Assembly: GCA_018340805.1 (NCBI GenBank)
Contig: JACMZG010001911.1
Coordinates: 31,115,867-31,179,866 of the forward strand
Direction of reading: 5' to 3'
DNA from: Microvelia longipes
Taxonomy: Eukaryota > Arthropoda > Insecta > Hemiptera > Veliidae
Length of the DNA: 64,000 nucleotides
Part shown: in pieces, positions 61,401 through 64,000 of the stretch
Layout: every line of letters begins with the position of its first letter
Position numbering within the stretch: position 1 is the stretch's first letter
Program-made: the position numbers and the translations under genes
Notes under the pieces: model-generated
The model's input: only the letters and a program-made list of their open reading frames with translations
What the model was told of the DNA's origin: nothing
Database searches by the model: none

Positions 61401-64000
61401 TTATGAAATATTAATTATATCTTTCTATTTTTTCTGAATAAAAAACTTGTCGGAATCCGGTTTTTTTTAATAAGAATGTGTATTAATGACTATATTATCA
61501 GTGAAAAAAATATTTCCCATTGTCCAATTTTGAAAAAATAAGTTGTTCTTATGTATTATTTTTTTACTAATCACTTCTGACTTCATGCATATTAAATTAA
61601 TTAATCTTCTTTAATTAAAAGTTAGGTTTGAAAGTTTTCTCTATCGTCAATGCCTACGTCAGGTTTCAAATCCTAATATTTTTTATGAAATTTAAAAAAT
61701 ATTTTATATTCCGTAAATTTAATTAACTTTTAAAATGTAAAAATGTATAGTATTTAACTTATATATAAATTAGAAGTTTTAGTGCTCAATGTTAATTATT
61801 TATTTTTTAAATACGAAATAAATAAGTCATGTAAAAGAATATTTATTATATATTTAATATATATATTTATGAATGAATATAACAATATTATGGGGTACTA
61901 TTGTTTTTTGTTTTCTTTCTTAAATAATGTTTTGTTCCTTTAAATTGCTTCGTGATATTTAAATATATGTTTTTTATTAGAATTAAAACACAATGATTAA
62001 CCTTTAAAAATATATTATTAAATTTTTATTGCTTTGTTGACTATGAATTCAGTATAGAAAATTTAAACATATTTAAATATGTTTTGTAAGCAAGCTTTGC
62101 AAGCAATGTCATAATATTCGATGTGTTTTATTCTTCATTAAGTTTTTTAATGGTGATATAAAATTTGGAATTCGAGTAAAAATGATGATAAATATTAAAT
62201 AGCGCTAAATTTAACATTTTTTGTCTGAACATTAAATTTGCTTAGTCATTAAAAAAATACATACATTTTGTTATCAAAATGTATGTTATCAAAAGTTCAT
62301 TTCGATCAACCAATTAGTTCATTTGGACTTGACCAATGAAATGTGATTTCTTTGTTTAATCGCCTAGCTAACATTTTATCTACACGTGCTCAATTATGTA
62401 TGACGCCCCTCCGTGATCGAGGCCGTTAAGGTGTTACTTATTATATACTGACCTTTGACACCACGGAGGTATGGGGTTCGCATCCCAGGTTACCCACTCA
62501 GTTCATTTGAGAGTGTTGCTCATATAAATTATCGCAAAGTTTTGATTACACTTTGACGGTTGCCAGCTACCATTTGAGTTTGTTCCCGCAGTGATTACCT
62601 TATGTGCCACTCATAGTGTAAACTATGATTAGTGCTCTTAATGATGGATCATATTAATCATGAACAGTGTAAAGTATTTGAATAAACCAACATGAGAATA
62701 ATCAATTCACTAACTCATGCGATTGCTAAAATCACAAATTCAGTTCCATGAAAGAGCTATAGTTATTTTATGAATTAGGGGGTATGAATGATCATACATA
62801 AAACATACATATTTTTAATTCATCTTACATTAAGCAGTTATATAGATTATTATATTTATTATATTTCAGTTGTATTATTTCATGAAATGTTCTGAATATA
62901 TAAAAATTCACGTGATGTCTTAGTTTCGCATTATTTGGGTCAATACTGTTTTTTTCACAAACATATCCGGTAGTCGGTAAAGAAATGTTAACTTTAAATA
63001 TTGGAATCAATGATATCAATATACATTATTACCTATATTTTCTAATAATGATTTTCTATCATTCCATCATTCTGAAGAATTTTGTTTACAATGACAGACA
63101 TGACAATACATTCATATAACTTGACGACGTTATTAAGTTTCTTTTCTTAAAATTAAATTTAATATATCTAAATATAAAATACGGAAAGGAAAAATAAGAG
63201 TTACACGTATTAAGCAAAATACACTTATAATAGTACAATATATTTCTTGTAGGATCTAATACTATACTTACATCATTAAAGGAATAATGACAGTATTTTT
63301 ATAATATCTCAGACTATAATGATATTGAATACCAAACACCGGATGTGAATAAGAAATAAAACAATACATATCTTGAAATTATAAGATTTAAATATAAAAT
63401 TAATGTCTAAATAAATCTTTATTCATTCAATTACATTTAGTAATGGATGTATTATTACTAATATTACACTAATATTAAAATAGATATATTTCTTAATTTA
63501 TATAATTGATGTTATTAAATTATTGTCCTTTATTCTAAGATGTATAAATCAATATAACAGGTAAAATAAAAAGTTATAAAAAATTGTTATTATAATTAGT
63601 CAAAAAAAGTGGTATTAAAAAAGTCAGAATATTAAGTCAAAATAATTAAATAAAACAAAATATATTTTATGTATTTTGTCAAGTTAAAATTATGGTATAT
63701 TTTTACAAATGTTTTTAAATCACTTGTTAAAATACTATTAGTCATTAGTTGAGTTTAAAAATTGTGAGTACTAGAATATGTCAAATTGAAATTAATGAAA
63801 TTGCCGCATGATTAAAACGAGGCGGTGATGTCACAGATATCAAATATCAAGATAGTAGGAACCTAATCACCTTCGACAATTAATATAACCAAAAAGCAGT
63901 TCAAAATTACAGTAATTTATGTAATAGAACTTATATAATTAAAAACGCCAAATGTATGAAAAGCATGCGGCAATTGATTTATTATAACCTGAACTCACTG
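58462..64000 (+). other. Intron 1 of the engrailed-family gene (open-ended)
   Basis: It begins with the donor GTAACAAATT. In 5.5 kb I find no sequence encoding the homeodomain (no counterpart of a KRPRTAF start or a WFQNKRAK end), so the acceptor exon is outside the window. The intron is very AT-rich and has notably fewer obvious mobile elements and no long TA arrays compared with the intergenic part; one tRNA-derived SINE is at 62404. A less AT-rich patch at 59480-59590 could be regulatory, but nothing in the sequence proves it. Confidence 0.7.
62404..62660 (+). mobile_element. tRNA-derived SINE in the engrailed intron
   Basis: The head has an A-box-like CCGTGATCGAGGCCGTTAAGGTG and, 45 nt later, the B box ATGGGGTTCGCATCCC (GGTTCGCATCC). 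The complementary CCTCCGTG / CACGGAGG pair lies between them. A less AT-rich body follows (CAGTTCATTTGAGAGTGTTGCTCATATAAATTATCGC...), fading near 62660. It is in the same orientation as the host gene. No target duplication could be established. Confidence 0.65.

Noticed and set aside
58462..64000. Homeodomain exon or invected Arg-Ser microexon in the intron
   Set aside because: I scanned for the homeodomain start and recognition-helix coding sequence and saw none; a six-base microexon cannot be recognised by eye in AT-rich DNA.

Overview
This is AT-rich nuclear DNA from an arthropod, and it is almost entirely non-coding. The only convincing host gene fragment is near the right end. At 58131-58461 (+) there is the first coding exon of an engrailed-family homeobox gene, with an EH1 repressor motif, an EH2 block and a consensus splice donor. 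The engrailed identity, the codon-free AT-rich surroundings, the large intron and the mobile-element mix point to an insect or other arthropod with a repeat-rich genome. The species cannot be named from sequence alone. The homeodomain exon is not in the window, so intron 1 is longer than 5.5 kb.

The rest (about 1-57600) is intergenic DNA built from layered repeats. (1) About fifteen TA microsatellite arrays occur, several of them exactly at the ends of other repeats. (2) A degenerate Penelope-like retroelement (PLE) lies on the minus strand at about 52919-56150, with reverse transcriptase and GIY-YIG blocks split across frames. Two further PLE 3' tails lie at 2358-2960 and 4127-4215. All three tails abut a TA array, and two carry a hammerhead-ribozyme-like core. 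(3) A family of about 0.75 kb carries a segment resembling the internal-promoter half of 5S rRNA, followed by GAGCGAAGCGAGTCCGAAG-type motifs; there are several copies in both orientations. (4) Several tRNA-derived SINE heads are present. (5) Two related foldback elements occur, at 30446-31342 and 40199-40892; the second sits inside a 5S-type copy. (6) A hAT-like non-autonomous element (23624-24814) contains another 5S-type copy. (7) A Jockey-like LINE 3' coding remnant lies at about 21900-22225. (8) There are many hairpin or MITE-like sequences and several minisatellites.

Structural highlights are a near-perfect inverted duplication of about 1.6 kb (14862-16462) whose loop sequence recurs inverted at its right edge; a cluster of GC-rich hairpins with GAA-type triloops (27093-27298); and nine same-strand copies of a 16-bp GCGAGCGAAGCGAGCC-like motif with unequal spacing (56509-57017), 1.1-1.6 kb upstream of the engrailed start codon. 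None of these amounts to a demonstrated new system. The hammerhead-like tails, the 5S-derived family and the mini-hairpin arrays are the best candidates for follow-up. All repeat boundaries were judged by eye and are approximate unless a motif fixes them.
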